Origin: Fervidobacterium thailandense
Lineage (GTDB): Bacteria; Thermotogota; Thermotogae; Thermotogales; Fervidobacteriaceae
Length of the DNA: 64,000 nucleotides
NCBI RefSeq assembly: GCF_001719065.1
Contig: NZ_LWAF01000004.1
Location: 114,178-178,177, forward strand
Reading direction: 5' to 3'
Part shown: in pieces, positions 1-8,465 of the stretch
Layout of the letters: each line of letters opens with the position of its first letter
Numbering within the stretch: position 1 is the stretch's first letter
Program-made: the position numbers and the translations under genes
Notes under the pieces: generated by a model
The model's database searches: none
The model's input: the letters and a program-made list of their open reading frames with translations, nothing else
What the model was told of the DNA's origin: nothing

Positions 1-288
1 TCAATCTCCGTCCTCAGCGTCCAAGTCGAAAAAGCAACAACAGCAGAGGAAGTTAACGCAAAGGTCAAAGAGGCAACCGAGGGAAGACTCAAGGGAATAA
101 TCAAGTACAACGAGGATCCAATCGTCAGCTCCGATATCGTCGGTAGCACCTACGCTGGAATCTTCGACGCGACACTTACAAAAGTCATGAACGGAACGTT
201 CGTCACCGTCTACAGCTGGTACGACAACGAATACGGTTACACCTGCAGGGTTGTTGACACGATTGAACTTGTTAGAAAAATGCTCTAA
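1..288 (+). CDS. gap: Glyceraldehyde-3-phosphate dehydrogenase, C-terminal part (cut by window start)
   Basis: This is the last 95 codons of type I GAPDH, which oxidises glyceraldehyde 3-phosphate to 1,3-bisphosphoglycerate with NAD+ in glycolysis. Reading from base 1 the translation contains the family C-terminal landmarks: a GIIKYNEDPIVSSD segment, then VYSWYDNEYGYTCR before the terminal helix. The gene ends at TAA 286-288 and a terminator hairpin follows, so gap can be a transcript separate from pgk although they are adjacent. The N-terminal NAD-binding half and the catalytic cysteine lie before the window. Confidence 0.95.
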   Translation, partial: SISVLSVQVEKATTAEEVNAKVKEATEGRLKGIIKYNEDPIVSSDIVGSTYAGIFDATLTKVMNGTFVTVYSWYDNEYGYTCRVVDTIELVRKML

Positions 289-300
289 TGAACAGTGAAT

Positions 301-322
301 GAGGGGGGCCACCCCCTCTTTT
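301..322 (+). terminator. Intrinsic terminator after gap
   Basis: A GAGGGGG arm pairs with CCCCCTC across a GCCA loop and is followed at once by TTTT. It sits 12 bases after the gap stop codon. Confidence 0.8.
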
Positions 323-382
323 CGCTTGTTCCCCGACGATTTTCTTAACTAACCCGCAAAGGCTAAGGGGAGGTGTTTCACA

Positions 383-1585
383 ATGGAAAAGCTTACAATC
401 CGCGATGTTGATCTCAAGGGAAAAAGGGTAATCATGAGGGTGGATTTCAACGTTCCCATAAAAGACGGTGTCGTTACCGACGACACAAGAATTGTTGAAG
501 CGTTACCAACTATCAAGTACGCTCTCGAGCAAGGTGCAAAAGTCATTCTCCTCTCACACCTCGGAAGACCAAAGGGAGGACCGGATCCGAAGTACACGCT
601 GAAACCTGTGGCAGAACGCCTCGCACAACTTCTTGGAAAAGAAGTAAAATTCGTTCCAGCCCTCTACGGTGAAGAGGTTGAAAAGGCTGTTGCTGAACTT
701 AAAGAAGGCGAAGTTTTGATGCTTGAAAACACCAGATTCGATCCCGGTGAGGAGAAGAACGATCTTGAACTTGCAAGAAAATGGGCCGCACTTGCAGATA
801 TTCACGTGAACGATGCGTTTGGTACGGCCCACAGGGCACACTCCAGTAACGTCGGAATCGCTCAATACATTCCAAGCGTTGCAGGGTTCCTCATGGAAAA
901 AGAAATCAAGTTCCTCTCAAAAGCCACACACAACCCCGATAAACCCTACGTTGTCGTACTTGGTGGTGCAAAGGTTTCCGATAAGATAGGAGTTATCACG
1001 AACCTTCTGAATAAAGCTGACAGAATCATCATCGGTGGTGCCATGATGTTCACGTTCTGGAGAGCTCTCGGTAAGCAGACCGGTAACTCGCTTGTCGAAG
1101 AAGACAAGATAGATCTTGCAAAGCAAATACTCGAACAAGCGAAGGAAAAAGGTGTCGAAGTTGTCATTCCAACAGACGCAGTGTGCGCGCAGAAAATGGA
1201 AGCTGGTGTTGAGAAGAAAGTCTTCACCTGTGAAGAGGGCATTCCCGAAGGATGGGCCGGTTACGATATTGGACCGGCGAGTGTTGAACTGATCAAATCC
1301 AAACTTGCCGACGCTAAGACGATCGTCTGGAACGGACCTCTCGGTGTGTTTGAAATCCCCGACTTTGCTGAGGGAACAAAGGCCGTCGCGGAATTCATCG
1401 CTTCGCTCACCGACAAAGGTGTAACAACTGTCGTTGGTGGCGGTGACAGCGCGGCAGCTGTTAGCCAGTTCGGACTTGAGAAGAAATTCAGCCACGTCTC
1501 GACCGGTGGCGGTGCATCATTGGAGTTCCTGGAGGGTAAAGAACTACCCGGTATAGCCTCGATAGCGGATAAAAAAAATAATTGA
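383..1585 (+). CDS. pgk: Phosphoglycerate kinase (400 aa), first part of a probable PGK-TIM fusion
   Basis: PGK transfers phosphate from 1,3-bisphosphoglycerate to ADP. The full-length family pattern is visible: N-terminal RVDFNVPI, the [10 protein letters not shown] loop near residues 57-66, [37 protein letters not shown], and the C-terminal nucleotide loop [12 protein letters not shown] with [19 protein letters not shown]. The start ATG follows an AGGGGAGGTG ribosome site. The reading frame ends D-K-K-N-N-stop on an A8 tract; the tpi frame is entered by losing one A there, giving a continuous PGK-TIM polypeptide. In Thermotoga maritima PGK occurs both alone and covalently fused to TIM (known biology, recalled), so free PGK and a longer fusion are both expected here. 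Confidence 0.97.
   Translation: MEKLTIRDVDLKGKRVIMRVDFNVPIKDGVVTDDTRIVEALPTIKYALEQGAKVILLSHLGRPKGGPDPKYTLKPVAERLAQLLGKEVKFVPALYGEEVEKAVAELKEGEVLMLENTRFDPGEEKNDLELARKWAALADIHVNDAFGTAHRAHSSNVGIAQYIPSVAGFLMEKEIKFLSKATHNPDKPYVVVLGGAKVSDKIGVITNLLNKADRIIIGGAMMFTFWRALGKQTGNSLVEEDKIDLAKQILEQAKEKGVEVVIPTDAVCAQKMEAGVEKKVFTCEEGIPEGWAGYDIGPASVELIKSKLADAKTIVWNGPLGVFEIPDFAEGTKAVAEFIASLTDKGVTTVVGGGDSAAAVSQFGLEKKFSHVSTGGGASLEFLEGKELPGIASIADKKNN
1571..1585 (+). promoter_or_regulatory. A8 slippery tract at the pgk-tpi junction
   Basis: Bases 1571-1578 are eight consecutive A, read in the pgk frame as AAA AAA AAT AAT TGA. Dropping one A (transcriptional slippage to A7, or a +1 ribosomal shift) gives AAA AAA ATA ATT GAG and leads straight into the TIM beta-1 strand ILAGNWKMN. 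The tpi frame is closed just upstream by TAG at 1563-1565, so entry must occur within about 20 bases of this tract. Confidence 0.7.
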
Positions 1586-2351
1586 GAGAAGGTACATATT
1601 AGCAGGAAACTGGAAGATGAACAAAACACCTTCCGAAGCTCAGAGTTTTGCCAATTTGTTGGTGAACGAGCTGGTTGGAATCAAGTCGTTCGATATCTAC
1701 GTTGCACCGCCGTTCACCGCACTTGACAGAGTACGTGAGGTCATATCTTCAAGCAATATAAAACTCGCCGCACAGAACATGTATTACGAAGATAGTGGTG
1801 CGTTTACCGGGGAAGTTTCAGCAAAGATGTTGAAAGACTTGAACGTCGAAGCGGTAATCATTGGGCACAGCGAGAGAAGAAAAATATTCGGAGAAACGGA
1901 CGAGTTGATAAACAAGAAAATCAAAAAAGCTCTCAACGAGGGTTTGACACCGATTTTCTGTATAGGCGAAACCCTTGAGGAAAGGCAAAAAGGTTTGACC
2001 TTCTGCGTCGTCGAGAAACAGGTTAGGGAAGGCTTCTACGGTCTTTCAAGGGAAGAAGCTATCAAAGTGGTAATCGCCTACGAGCCCGTGTGGGCCATCG
2101 GAACAGGAGTCGTCGCCACACCATGGCAGGCTCAGGAAGTGCACGCATTCTTAAGGAAGTTGCTATCCGAAATGTACGATACCGAGGTTGCGCAGAAGAT
2201 CAGGATACTTTACGGTGGGAGCGTCACACCAGAAAACTGGTTTGGATTGTTCGTACAAAAAGATATCGACGGTGCCCTGGTTGGAGGAGCGAGTTTGAAG
2301 GAGAGCTTTATCGAACTTGCAAGGATAATGGAAAGAGTTATATCAAAGTAA
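1581..2351 (+). CDS. tpiA: Triosephosphate isomerase, without its own standard start codon
   Basis: TIM interconverts dihydroxyacetone phosphate and glyceraldehyde 3-phosphate. Recognised by [12 protein letters not shown] at the N-terminus, the catalytic histidine motif VIIGHSERR, the catalytic glutamate motif [13 protein letters not shown], and the phosphate-binding [11 protein letters not shown] and GALVGGASL loops. The first ATG (1617) lies inside the essential NWKMN strand, so starting there would remove beta-1 and the active-site Lys/Asn. Between the in-frame stop at 1563-1565 and 1617 there is no ATG, GTG or TTG, only ATA and ATT. I therefore read it as translated by frameshift from pgk, or less likely from the ATT at 1581 overlapping the pgk stop. 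The listed start marks the first sense codon at the junction, not a proven initiation site. Confidence 0.9.
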   Translation: MERRYILAGNWKMNKTPSEAQSFANLLVNELVGIKSFDIYVAPPFTALDRVREVISSSNIKLAAQNMYYEDSGAFTGEVSAKMLKDLNVEAVIIGHSERRKIFGETDELINKKIKKALNEGLTPIFCIGETLEERQKGLTFCVVEKQVREGFYGLSREEAIKVVIAYEPVWAIGTGVVATPWQAQEVHAFLRKLLSEMYDTEVAQKIRILYGGSVTPENWFGLFVQKDIDGALVGGASLKESFIELARIMERVISK

Positions 2352-2380
2352 AAACTGTACGCAAATTTAAGCATCCCAAA

Positions 2381-2415
2381 ACACCGCGCAGTATTCGGAC
2401 TGCGCGGTGTTTTTA
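2381..2415 (+). terminator. Intrinsic terminator after tpi
   Basis: A 12-bp perfect stem (ACACCGCGCAGT / ACTGCGCGGTGT) with an ATTCGG loop is followed by TTTTT. It closes the pgk-tpi transcript. Confidence 0.9.
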
Positions 2416-2445
2416 CTTTCTGGCACCTTAAATTATCGTGAGTGG

Positions 2446-2451
2446 TATAAT
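2446..2451 (+). promoter_or_regulatory. Probable -10 box for the 2506 gene
   Basis: TATAAT lies 60 bases upstream of the next start, just after the tpi terminator. I see no convincing -35 box, so this rests on the -10 match and position only. Confidence 0.4.
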
Positions 2452-2505
2452 AAGTTGACAGCTCACAAAATTTGGTGCGCTGGCGTTATGAAAGGAGGGA
2501 TACCC

Positions 2506-3741
2506 ATGTGGGATGAACTGCTACTTGCCGCTCTCCTCTTTGTTGTTGTGTTCGGTGTCATATTCTTTTGGTCCGATCTTGCCCACACCTTCGTTGATCC
2601 TGAAAATGAATTAGTTAAGTTCATCGAGAGCGCCGTTGACAGAAAAACGCCTATCGGTCTTTCAAAAATCACTGCACAAGATGTTACCGAGGATTTGACC
2701 ACACGCCTGTACCTTCTGTACGTACTTGCGAAAAACAACTTCGATCTTTGTGATAAAGCAAGCTTTGTCAAAAACCCATTCGAAGAACAGTTCGCACTGA
2801 ACCTCCAGCTGGTTTCGAAAGGTACATCCTTCAAGAAACCTGAAACGGCAATTTACAGACTCTCATCGGAACTTAGAGATAACAAGCTTCTCTTGACTAT
2901 TGAAGACGTCAAGACTGGTAAAATCATGAAAACACAAGCCTTCAAATTTCCCAGGAAGTACAACGAAATACTCTCCAAGGTTCGCGAGGCCTTCCCAAGC
3001 GTAGTCGATGCCAAGTACAGCTTGAGAGGTGAAGAGCTGTACGTTGGTATCATCGCGAATTATCCGTTCACCAAAACAGTTACAATAAAAGTGAACGACA
3101 AAAACTTTGGAACATTCGAACTCAAGAACGAACTACTCCTCGTGACAATCCCAAATGTGAAAGTTGGAGAACGCTATCAAATTGACTTCACACCGACAAG
3201 TCCTACTGGAAAAACCGGAGCAACACTATCTCACAGATTCGTACTTGAGCCACCACCCCAAGCCGTTACAACACTAAGCTACGAAATTCAAGCCAATAAA
3301 ATTACCTACCTCTGGACACACCAAAACCGCACTCTCCAAGAGCTGAAATTTAAAGTTGAAACACCCAAAGGTGTGTTCTACACGGAGGATACCAAATTTT
3401 CCGAAGAACTCGTCCTCGGCCGCATTTATCAAGTTAACGTCACTGTTGTTGCAAAGTTTGGAGAATCCGAACCGAAGAGCATCTTAGTGAAGACACCGCC
3501 ATCGAAGCCGTTGGTAAACTATCGAATCGATGGCAACATTATAAAACTGACATTAACTAACACTTGCGATTATCCCGTTACCTTTCTCATAACCGTTGAC
3601 GGGCGAACCTTTGAGACAACAAGTCAGACTTTCGAGTACAAGATCCCAACGCTCGGCCTTACTTACACCTTTGAGATATCAGCAACGGATGGAAGGTACT
3701 TCTCCGAGCCGATTAAATTTTCTGTTCAAACTAAAAAATAG
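2506..3741 (+). CDS. Membrane-anchored protein with fibronectin-type-III-like beta domains
   Basis: This 411-residue protein is of unknown function. The start at 2506 is chosen because AAAGGAGGG lies 6-8 bases upstream and the N-terminus MWDELLLAALLFVVVFGVIFF forms one hydrophobic anchor; an ATG at 2407 in the same frame has no ribosome site and overlaps the tpi terminator. After about 150 soluble residues the protein becomes a series of roughly 85-residue beta-rich units with Fn3-like wording (for example VTTLSYEIQANKITYLW, KPLVNYRIDGNIIKLTL, FEISATDGRYFSEP). The fold is inferred, and it probably faces the periplasm. It stands alone, convergent with the gene ending at 3767, and no terminator is evident between them. 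Confidence 0.7.
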   Translation: MWDELLLAALLFVVVFGVIFFWSDLAHTFVDPENELVKFIESAVDRKTPIGLSKITAQDVTEDLTTRLYLLYVLAKNNFDLCDKASFVKNPFEEQFALNLQLVSKGTSFKKPETAIYRLSSELRDNKLLLTIEDVKTGKIMKTQAFKFPRKYNEILSKVREAFPSVVDAKYSLRGEELYVGIIANYPFTKTVTIKVNDKNFGTFELKNELLLVTIPNVKVGERYQIDFTPTSPTGKTGATLSHRFVLEPPPQAVTTLSYEIQANKITYLWTHQNRTLQELKFKVETPKGVFYTEDTKFSEELVLGRIYQVNVTVVAKFGESEPKSILVKTPPSKPLVNYRIDGNIIKLTLTNTCDYPVTFLITVDGRTFETTSQTFEYKIPTLGLTYTFEISATDGRYFSEPIKFSVQTKK

Positions 3742-3766
3742 CGCACCGGAAATTTTGAAAAAAATC

Positions 3767-6424
3767 TCAAAAACCACCCATGAACAACGTTGGAGGTAAA
3801 GTATGTGGGGACGTGTTGATTCCTAAATAGATGAAACCATTCGTCCCCTCCAGTTGCTTCATGGGCAACAGTACACCAAGGGATGGGTATAACTTCAAGC
3901 CTTGCAGATACATTTCGACGAAGAAATGCGAATAAAAACCATCGATTAACTCTTCAGACTCTTTCATCCCGAAATTCGCCAAGCCTACCGTAAGTCCAGA
4001 ATTTTTTATAAGAACGCCGCCACCAAATAACTCCGCTCTGTCTTTAAAGAGCGTGAATGCCAAAGATGCGTCATAGAAAACTTTACTTGCATCTTTTAAG
4101 TTCAGCTCGAATAAACCTGCAAAACTCACGTTCGTGTTCAACGCTGTCAAGAAGTTACCGGAAACAAAATAACTGTCCATGCCAAAAAGTTTGGTGTAAT
4201 CATCCGCACTTGTGAGTAAGAAAACACTCGCACTAACCGGCTTTCCGAAGACATTGCTTCTAAGTCCAAGGCCAAAACCAACGTTCTTAGAATAAACCGC
4301 TGGCAACTGGAAATTTCCAACCAAACTGAACACCGTATCGAGATTATACTCCTCGCTCGACTTGAAACTGGCCGTCAGGATGGGATACAACTTCGTGAGA
4401 TAGCCGATTTGAACGCTGGGAAGTTCCAAGGCTAATTGCAAACTGTAATCGTTCGATGGGTAGAGGTAGCTTCCCGAAAATCCCCACCAGTCTTTGTATG
4501 TAATAAATCCAACGAATTGTCGATAACCTGCAAATTGAAAACTGAATTCCGAAGTATTCGGTTGTAAAAAGTCGAAGATCGGTGTTAGCACAAAAAAGGT
4601 GTCGGATTCTACGTTCGTGAACGTGAATATTACAAATAACGTATGAAGAGCACTCTCCTCATCTTCGAAGAACTGCGGTAAGTACATCGGAGCCCAGGTG
4701 ACGGGTGTAATAAACTTCGCTAAACGGAACTGAAGCTCATTACCTTTGTTAAACGGTTTCTCCGTAATGTCAAACCTGTAGCTCTTTACCGTTGACGGGA
4801 GCTCCTCGTAAGGTTCCATCAGAACTTTGGTGGTGTAAACTCCCATTCCACCTGTTGGACCGTAGGGTACGTAACTAACGTAATACATATCCTCCCCGAC
4901 AATGGTGAAATCCATCAAAACAGTATCGGTGGCAAGTCTGTAAAATTTTCTTTCATTCAGGTCGAAGTAATAAGGAATTACGTAATCTCCCTCCACACGA
5001 GAAAACAGCACACCGTCTTTCCAAGCCTTGACGTACGGTCCCTTCATGTTCGGATCATCTATTCGTGCAACCTCGCTTCTCTTTTCAGGATCAACGAATA
5101 TTATCTTATTATCGAGTGTTAACAAAACAAGAAACTCCCCAGCACACTCCATATACCTCACATAACCGTTGTATTCGAAGATCGATTCTGGAGAATCAAC
5201 CCGCTCTTTGATTAAAGTCTTCAACTTCTTTGTGTCAAAGACTGCGTAGTAAACTTTTCCAGTCTTAACCGCAAAAGCACTGATGTCACCACGTGCAAGC
5301 AACCTATTTTTCGTCAAATCCCAAACTTGATTCTCAACACGTCCCAACTGCACAGACTTCACAAGTGCGTACCGAGTATTACCGTCGAACTTGAGGTCTA
5401 TTGCGGAAATAGGCTTGGAACCAGTGGATTTACCACTTCTTGGATCAACAAAAACCACCTCGTTGAACGTTACTCCCAGATACGAAGTAACCGGCCCAAA
5501 ACTTTCAACCATCAAGGCTAACTTGCCATCAGTTTCGGGTTTCCCAACATAATCTACTTTCATAAAGGATGCGTTGTCTTGTTTGTACACCAATTTATCA
5601 TTTCGGTACCTTAATTTAGTGAGAGACATAATCCAGTCGGTGTAGAGTTCCGAAAATTTCTTTCCAAAAACTTCCTCGTACGGGTCTTTGAGTTCAACGT
5701 TCAAAATAGCCTGCAAGCTCGCAAGTTGAGTTGTTAGTTCGAAGAACTTTCTCATCTTATCAGGCCCATACGTCTCCACAAGGTACTTGTAGAACCCGGC
5801 GGTAAAGTTATAGTACAACAATCCTCCACGATAATCGTCCTCAGGCATGATCTCTTTGTAGGTAAAACTCGGGAAGTTTGGTAACGAGTAGTAATAAAGG
5901 GCATTTGACATGAACGGGTTATTAAGCCTGCCCGAGGCAAGTGAAAAGTTACTCTCAGCGAAAACCGTCGGTCCCTCGATGTACTGACTGTTCAACTGCG
6001 GGTAAAAAGGAATACCAGTAAGTACGGTTATGATTCTTGACAAAACGTCCTGATACGTCAAATGACACATATGTGTGAACTCGTGAATCAGCAAATATGT
6101 GTACCAATCTTCAAGTGGTAAGTAGAAATGAATCCAACTCTCCGGTGGCCAAACGTACAGCACTATCGTTCTGTGAAACAACGGATTCGTGTACCCGTTA
6201 CTTACAGTGCCCTTCTCTTGCAGAACGATATTTATCCGGCCTGGATCGTTGCCGATCATCTCCACTATCGGTTTCCGGATCGTTTCGAATATATTTCCCA
6301 CGAGGACCGCCACATCGAAATACCCTTCTGGATAAACCACATCCGCATGCTCGAAATGAAGAACTCCGGCGAAACTTAAAACAAAGAAAACAATCAAACA
6401 CAAAACTCCCATCCTATACACCAC
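3767..6424 (-). CDS. Large exported HExxH metallopeptidase with C-terminal beta-rich region
   Basis: About 885 residues with a hydrophobic signal segment (GVLCLIVFFVLSFAGVLHF). Near residue 120 it carries LLIHEFTHMCHLTYQ, an HExxH zinc-protease signature, followed by an alpha-helical segment with YYNFTAGFYKYLVETYG, as in gluzincin-like peptidases. The middle is repetitive beta sequence resembling a TolB/WD-type propeller. The last 250 residues are beta-strand-rich and end in a phenylalanine (LFMGGF), which suggests an outer-membrane (toga) barrel. It overlaps the GGDEF gene by four bases at the upstream end, so it is the last gene of the c-di-GMP operon. Start: AAGGAG precedes GTG 6424; GTG 6433 and ATG 6412 are alternatives. 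Protease activity and barrel topology are inferred. Confidence 0.75.
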   Translation of the reverse strand: MVYRMGVLCLIVFFVLSFAGVLHFEHADVVYPEGYFDVAVLVGNIFETIRKPIVEMIGNDPGRINIVLQEKGTVSNGYTNPLFHRTIVLYVWPPESWIHFYLPLEDWYTYLLIHEFTHMCHLTYQDVLSRIITVLTGIPFYPQLNSQYIEGPTVFAESNFSLASGRLNNPFMSNALYYYSLPNFPSFTYKEIMPEDDYRGGLLYYNFTAGFYKYLVETYGPDKMRKFFELTTQLASLQAILNVELKDPYEEVFGKKFSELYTDWIMSLTKLRYRNDKLVYKQDNASFMKVDYVGKPETDGKLALMVESFGPVTSYLGVTFNEVVFVDPRSGKSTGSKPISAIDLKFDGNTRYALVKSVQLGRVENQVWDLTKNRLLARGDISAFAVKTGKVYYAVFDTKKLKTLIKERVDSPESIFEYNGYVRYMECAGEFLVLLTLDNKIIFVDPEKRSEVARIDDPNMKGPYVKAWKDGVLFSRVEGDYVIPYYFDLNERKFYRLATDTVLMDFTIVGEDMYYVSYVPYGPTGGMGVYTTKVLMEPYEELPSTVKSYRFDITEKPFNKGNELQFRLAKFITPVTWAPMYLPQFFEDEESALHTLFVIFTFTNVESDTFFVLTPIFDFLQPNTSEFSFQFAGYRQFVGFITYKDWWGFSGSYLYPSNDYSLQLALELPSVQIGYLTKLYPILTASFKSSEEYNLDTVFSLVGNFQLPAVYSKNVGFGLGLRSNVFGKPVSASVFLLTSADDYTKLFGMDSYFVSGNFLTALNTNVSFAGLFELNLKDASKVFYDASLAFTLFKDRAELFGGGVLIKNSGLTVGLANFGMKESEELIDGFYSHFFVEMYLQGLKLYPSLGVLLPMKQLEGTNGFIYLGINTSPHTLPPTLFMGGF

Positions 6425-6429
6425 AGTAA

Positions 6430-7383
6430 TCACTCCTTGTCGTCTTTTTGTTCAAACAATTCAGCATTGCGTCCCTTTAGCCGCTTATGTTCGTACATTT
6501 TCTTATCAATAGCATCGATTATATCTTCTGGCTTTAAGTGGTCTTTGAACTCTTCTGAAGATAGGATACCAAATGAAAAACTGATACCCTCACCCTGACA
6601 CTTTTTCAATATTCTCTGCATCACCTTTTGTGCTTTAAAAGTGTCGGCTTGTGACAAAATCACCACAAATTCATCACCGCCGTACCTGATGATTTTATCC
6701 TCTCCCTCCCTCAAACTGCCCTCCATGATATTTACGAACCTCTTTAAGATGAAATCCCCATAAGCGTGACCATATGTATCGTTAAGCTTTTTAAAGTTGT
6801 CCAAATCACAAAACACAACGCTAAATACCGAACCATAGCGTCTCGCTTTTGCTATCTCGGCTTTTAGATAATCGTCCAAGTACCTTCTATTGTACGCACC
6901 TGTCAGCGGATCGTGAAGTGCCATTTCTTCGATTTCTCTGTTTTTCCTTATCAGCATACGGTTCATAACCGCAAGTTGTTTTACAATCTCAGCAAGTTGT
7001 TCTGCCAGTAACGATTGTTGTTCCCGAAGTTCCGCAATCTCTTTAGCGTTCTGCCGAATCATGTCCGTTTGTGCAGAAATTATGTTTGACAACTCTGCAA
7101 CGACATCGCTGTGTCGGAGAACGATGATTAATTTCTCTTTGTTGGGCAACACAACTCCGAGAACGCTGAGCAAAATGAACTCGTCCAAATAGTTTAAAAC
7201 TACCTCAGTATAATATACTCTTTCTACAGGGAGGTTCAGCAGTAGATGCGCAAACTTTGGGTCTTCGAAAGCTAACCTCGGAACTTGCTGTGCCCACTCC
7301 GGCTGTTCGATGCCCGCTAAAGGAACAAGCTGCCCGTCCTCGTGCATGAAAATCGCTATACCTTCAAAGAACGCTCGCATCAT
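6430..7383 (-). CDS. GGDEF diguanylate cyclase
   Basis: Makes cyclic di-GMP from two GTP. The C-terminal half has the full signature: DPLTGAYNRRYLDDYL at the domain start, CDLDNFKKLNDTYGHAYGD, and the active-site loop RYGGDEFVVIL. About 50 residues of predicted coiled coil (repeated EIAELREQQSLLAEQLAEIVKQL) join it to a small N-terminal domain of unknown type; no transmembrane segment is seen, so it is cytosolic. A clean RxxD inhibitory site is not visible (the segment reads REGEDKIIRYGGDEF, one residue too long). Its ATG overlaps the stop of the B12-binding gene, indicating translational coupling with that sensor. Confidence 0.93.
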   Translation of the reverse strand: MMRAFFEGIAIFMHEDGQLVPLAGIEQPEWAQQVPRLAFEDPKFAHLLLNLPVERVYYTEVVLNYLDEFILLSVLGVVLPNKEKLIIVLRHSDVVAELSNIISAQTDMIRQNAKEIAELREQQSLLAEQLAEIVKQLAVMNRMLIRKNREIEEMALHDPLTGAYNRRYLDDYLKAEIAKARRYGSVFSVVFCDLDNFKKLNDTYGHAYGDFILKRFVNIMEGSLREGEDKIIRYGGDEFVVILSQADTFKAQKVMQRILKKCQGEGISFSFGILSSEEFKDHLKPEDIIDAIDKKMYEHKRLKGRNAELFEQKDDKE

Positions 7384-8405
7384 CTCTCGACACTACCCTT
7401 CTCCAGAATCTTTCGAACCTCCCCCACCCCTTCCCTGAGTCCGGTTGCCGCGAGTACTTTAACACCAGGTAAATCGATTCCCAACAGCACTCTCGCACCT
7501 TGACCACCCACAATGATTGGCAACGATGGTTTAAAGCTCTTTATTGCTCTGATCATTTCCAACACTTCCAGAAGTCTCGTTCCCAACGTCACAGATATAC
7601 AAATCAAAGTAACTCGTTGATTTTGAAGATAACTTCCAAGCTCAGTCTCAGGAGTGTCCGCCCCCAAGAAATCCACGTTGAATCCGTCAAGTTCAAGGGC
7701 ATCGGCAAACATGCGCGCACCAATCGCGTGACGTTCGCTTCGAGGACAGGTGACCAGTACTTTGGGACCCTTCACGTTTAATGGAACGAATCGACCGTAC
7801 AACTCGGACATTATAAACTCTATCACCGCACTCGAATAATGCTCGACGACAATTGAAAGCCTATTCGTCTGCCAAAGGTATCCTATTTCCCAAAGCGAAG
7901 GGGTAAAAATGTTCTCGTAAATGTCGATAAGATTCATACCACCATCAATCATGCGACGTACGAGATCATAGGCACCGGATTTGTCAAAAGAGAGCAAAGC
8001 GTTCAAAAATGTCTCCTGGTATTTTTTAAACCGTTCATCCTTAAAACCTTCGTCAATACCACTTCGACGACCGTACTGCTTTTCGAATTTTTTCAATTTT
8101 CTGGTAGCCTGACTTAGCGTCTTTTGGATCGCTCGCTTCTCTCCCGCAAGTTTTTTCGAGGATTCCGTACAGAACTTCTCTATAAAATTTAGCACCTCTC
8201 CGTGATCTTGCCCTCGTGCATTGAAATAAATGTACAACCATTCCAGCATTTTTTCCAGTAGATCCGAGCCAACAAAAGCCGATATCATCGCACTTTCAAA
8301 CATCATCTTGACAATCTCGGAAATGGTAGAACGTTCAACAGATGTTTTCGCGTTAGAGAAATAATTAATGTTGCGGTTCAAAAAATCAGCAAATTCATGT
8401 TGCAA
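7380..8405 (-). CDS. CarH-like cobalamin-binding sensor protein
   Basis: The C-terminal two thirds match the B12 photosensory module: a helical cap with LWEIGYLWQTNRLSIVVEHYSSA, which contains the W-x9-EH signature of adenosylcobalamin photoreceptors, then a Rossmann B12-binding domain with SERHAIG (E-x-H-x-x-G) and GGQGARVLLG. About 130 helical residues precede it, and no DNA-binding MerR domain is present. It sits between an EAL and a GGDEF gene, so its output is probably c-di-GMP level through a partner protein. The TTG at 8405 has no proper ribosome site. A good AGGTGGTG-ATG at 8451 reads MLVNDFF and joins this frame only if a T6 run loses one T, so the true N-terminus is probably about 16 residues longer. 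Confidence 0.85.
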   Translation of the reverse strand: MQHEFADFLNRNINYFSNAKTSVERSTISEIVKMMFESAMISAFVGSDLLEKMLEWLYIYFNARGQDHGEVLNFIEKFCTESSKKLAGEKRAIQKTLSQATRKLKKFEKQYGRRSGIDEGFKDERFKKYQETFLNALLSFDKSGAYDLVRRMIDGGMNLIDIYENIFTPSLWEIGYLWQTNRLSIVVEHYSSAVIEFIMSELYGRFVPLNVKGPKVLVTCPRSERHAIGARMFADALELDGFNVDFLGADTPETELGSYLQNQRVTLICISVTLGTRLLEVLEMIRAIKSFKPSLPIIVGGQGARVLLGIDLPGVKVLAATGLREGVGEVRKILEKGSVER

Positions 8406-8430
8406 CTCTTCCAGCAGTCCAAACCTATTG

Positions 8431-8451
8431 AAAAAAGTCGTTCACAAGCAT
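8431..8451 (-). other. Probable true start and T6 frame break of the B12 sensor gene
   Basis: On the minus strand an AGGTGGTG site is followed by ATG (8451-8449) reading M-L-V-N-D-F-F-Q-stop. The six-T run (A6 at 8431-8436 on the plus strand) lies inside it. With five T the frame reads through to NRFGLLEELQHEFADF and the rest of the sensor. This is either slippage-dependent expression or a one-base error in the sequence. Confidence 0.55.
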
Positions 8452-8465
8452 CACCACCTAACTTT

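Noticed and set aside
917..1495. A 192-codon minus-strand frame inside pgk
   Set aside because: It is antisense to the conserved pgk coding sequence and resembles no protein.
2090..2431. A 113-codon plus-strand frame over the end of tpi
   Set aside because: It is an out-of-frame shadow of tpi and runs into the terminator.
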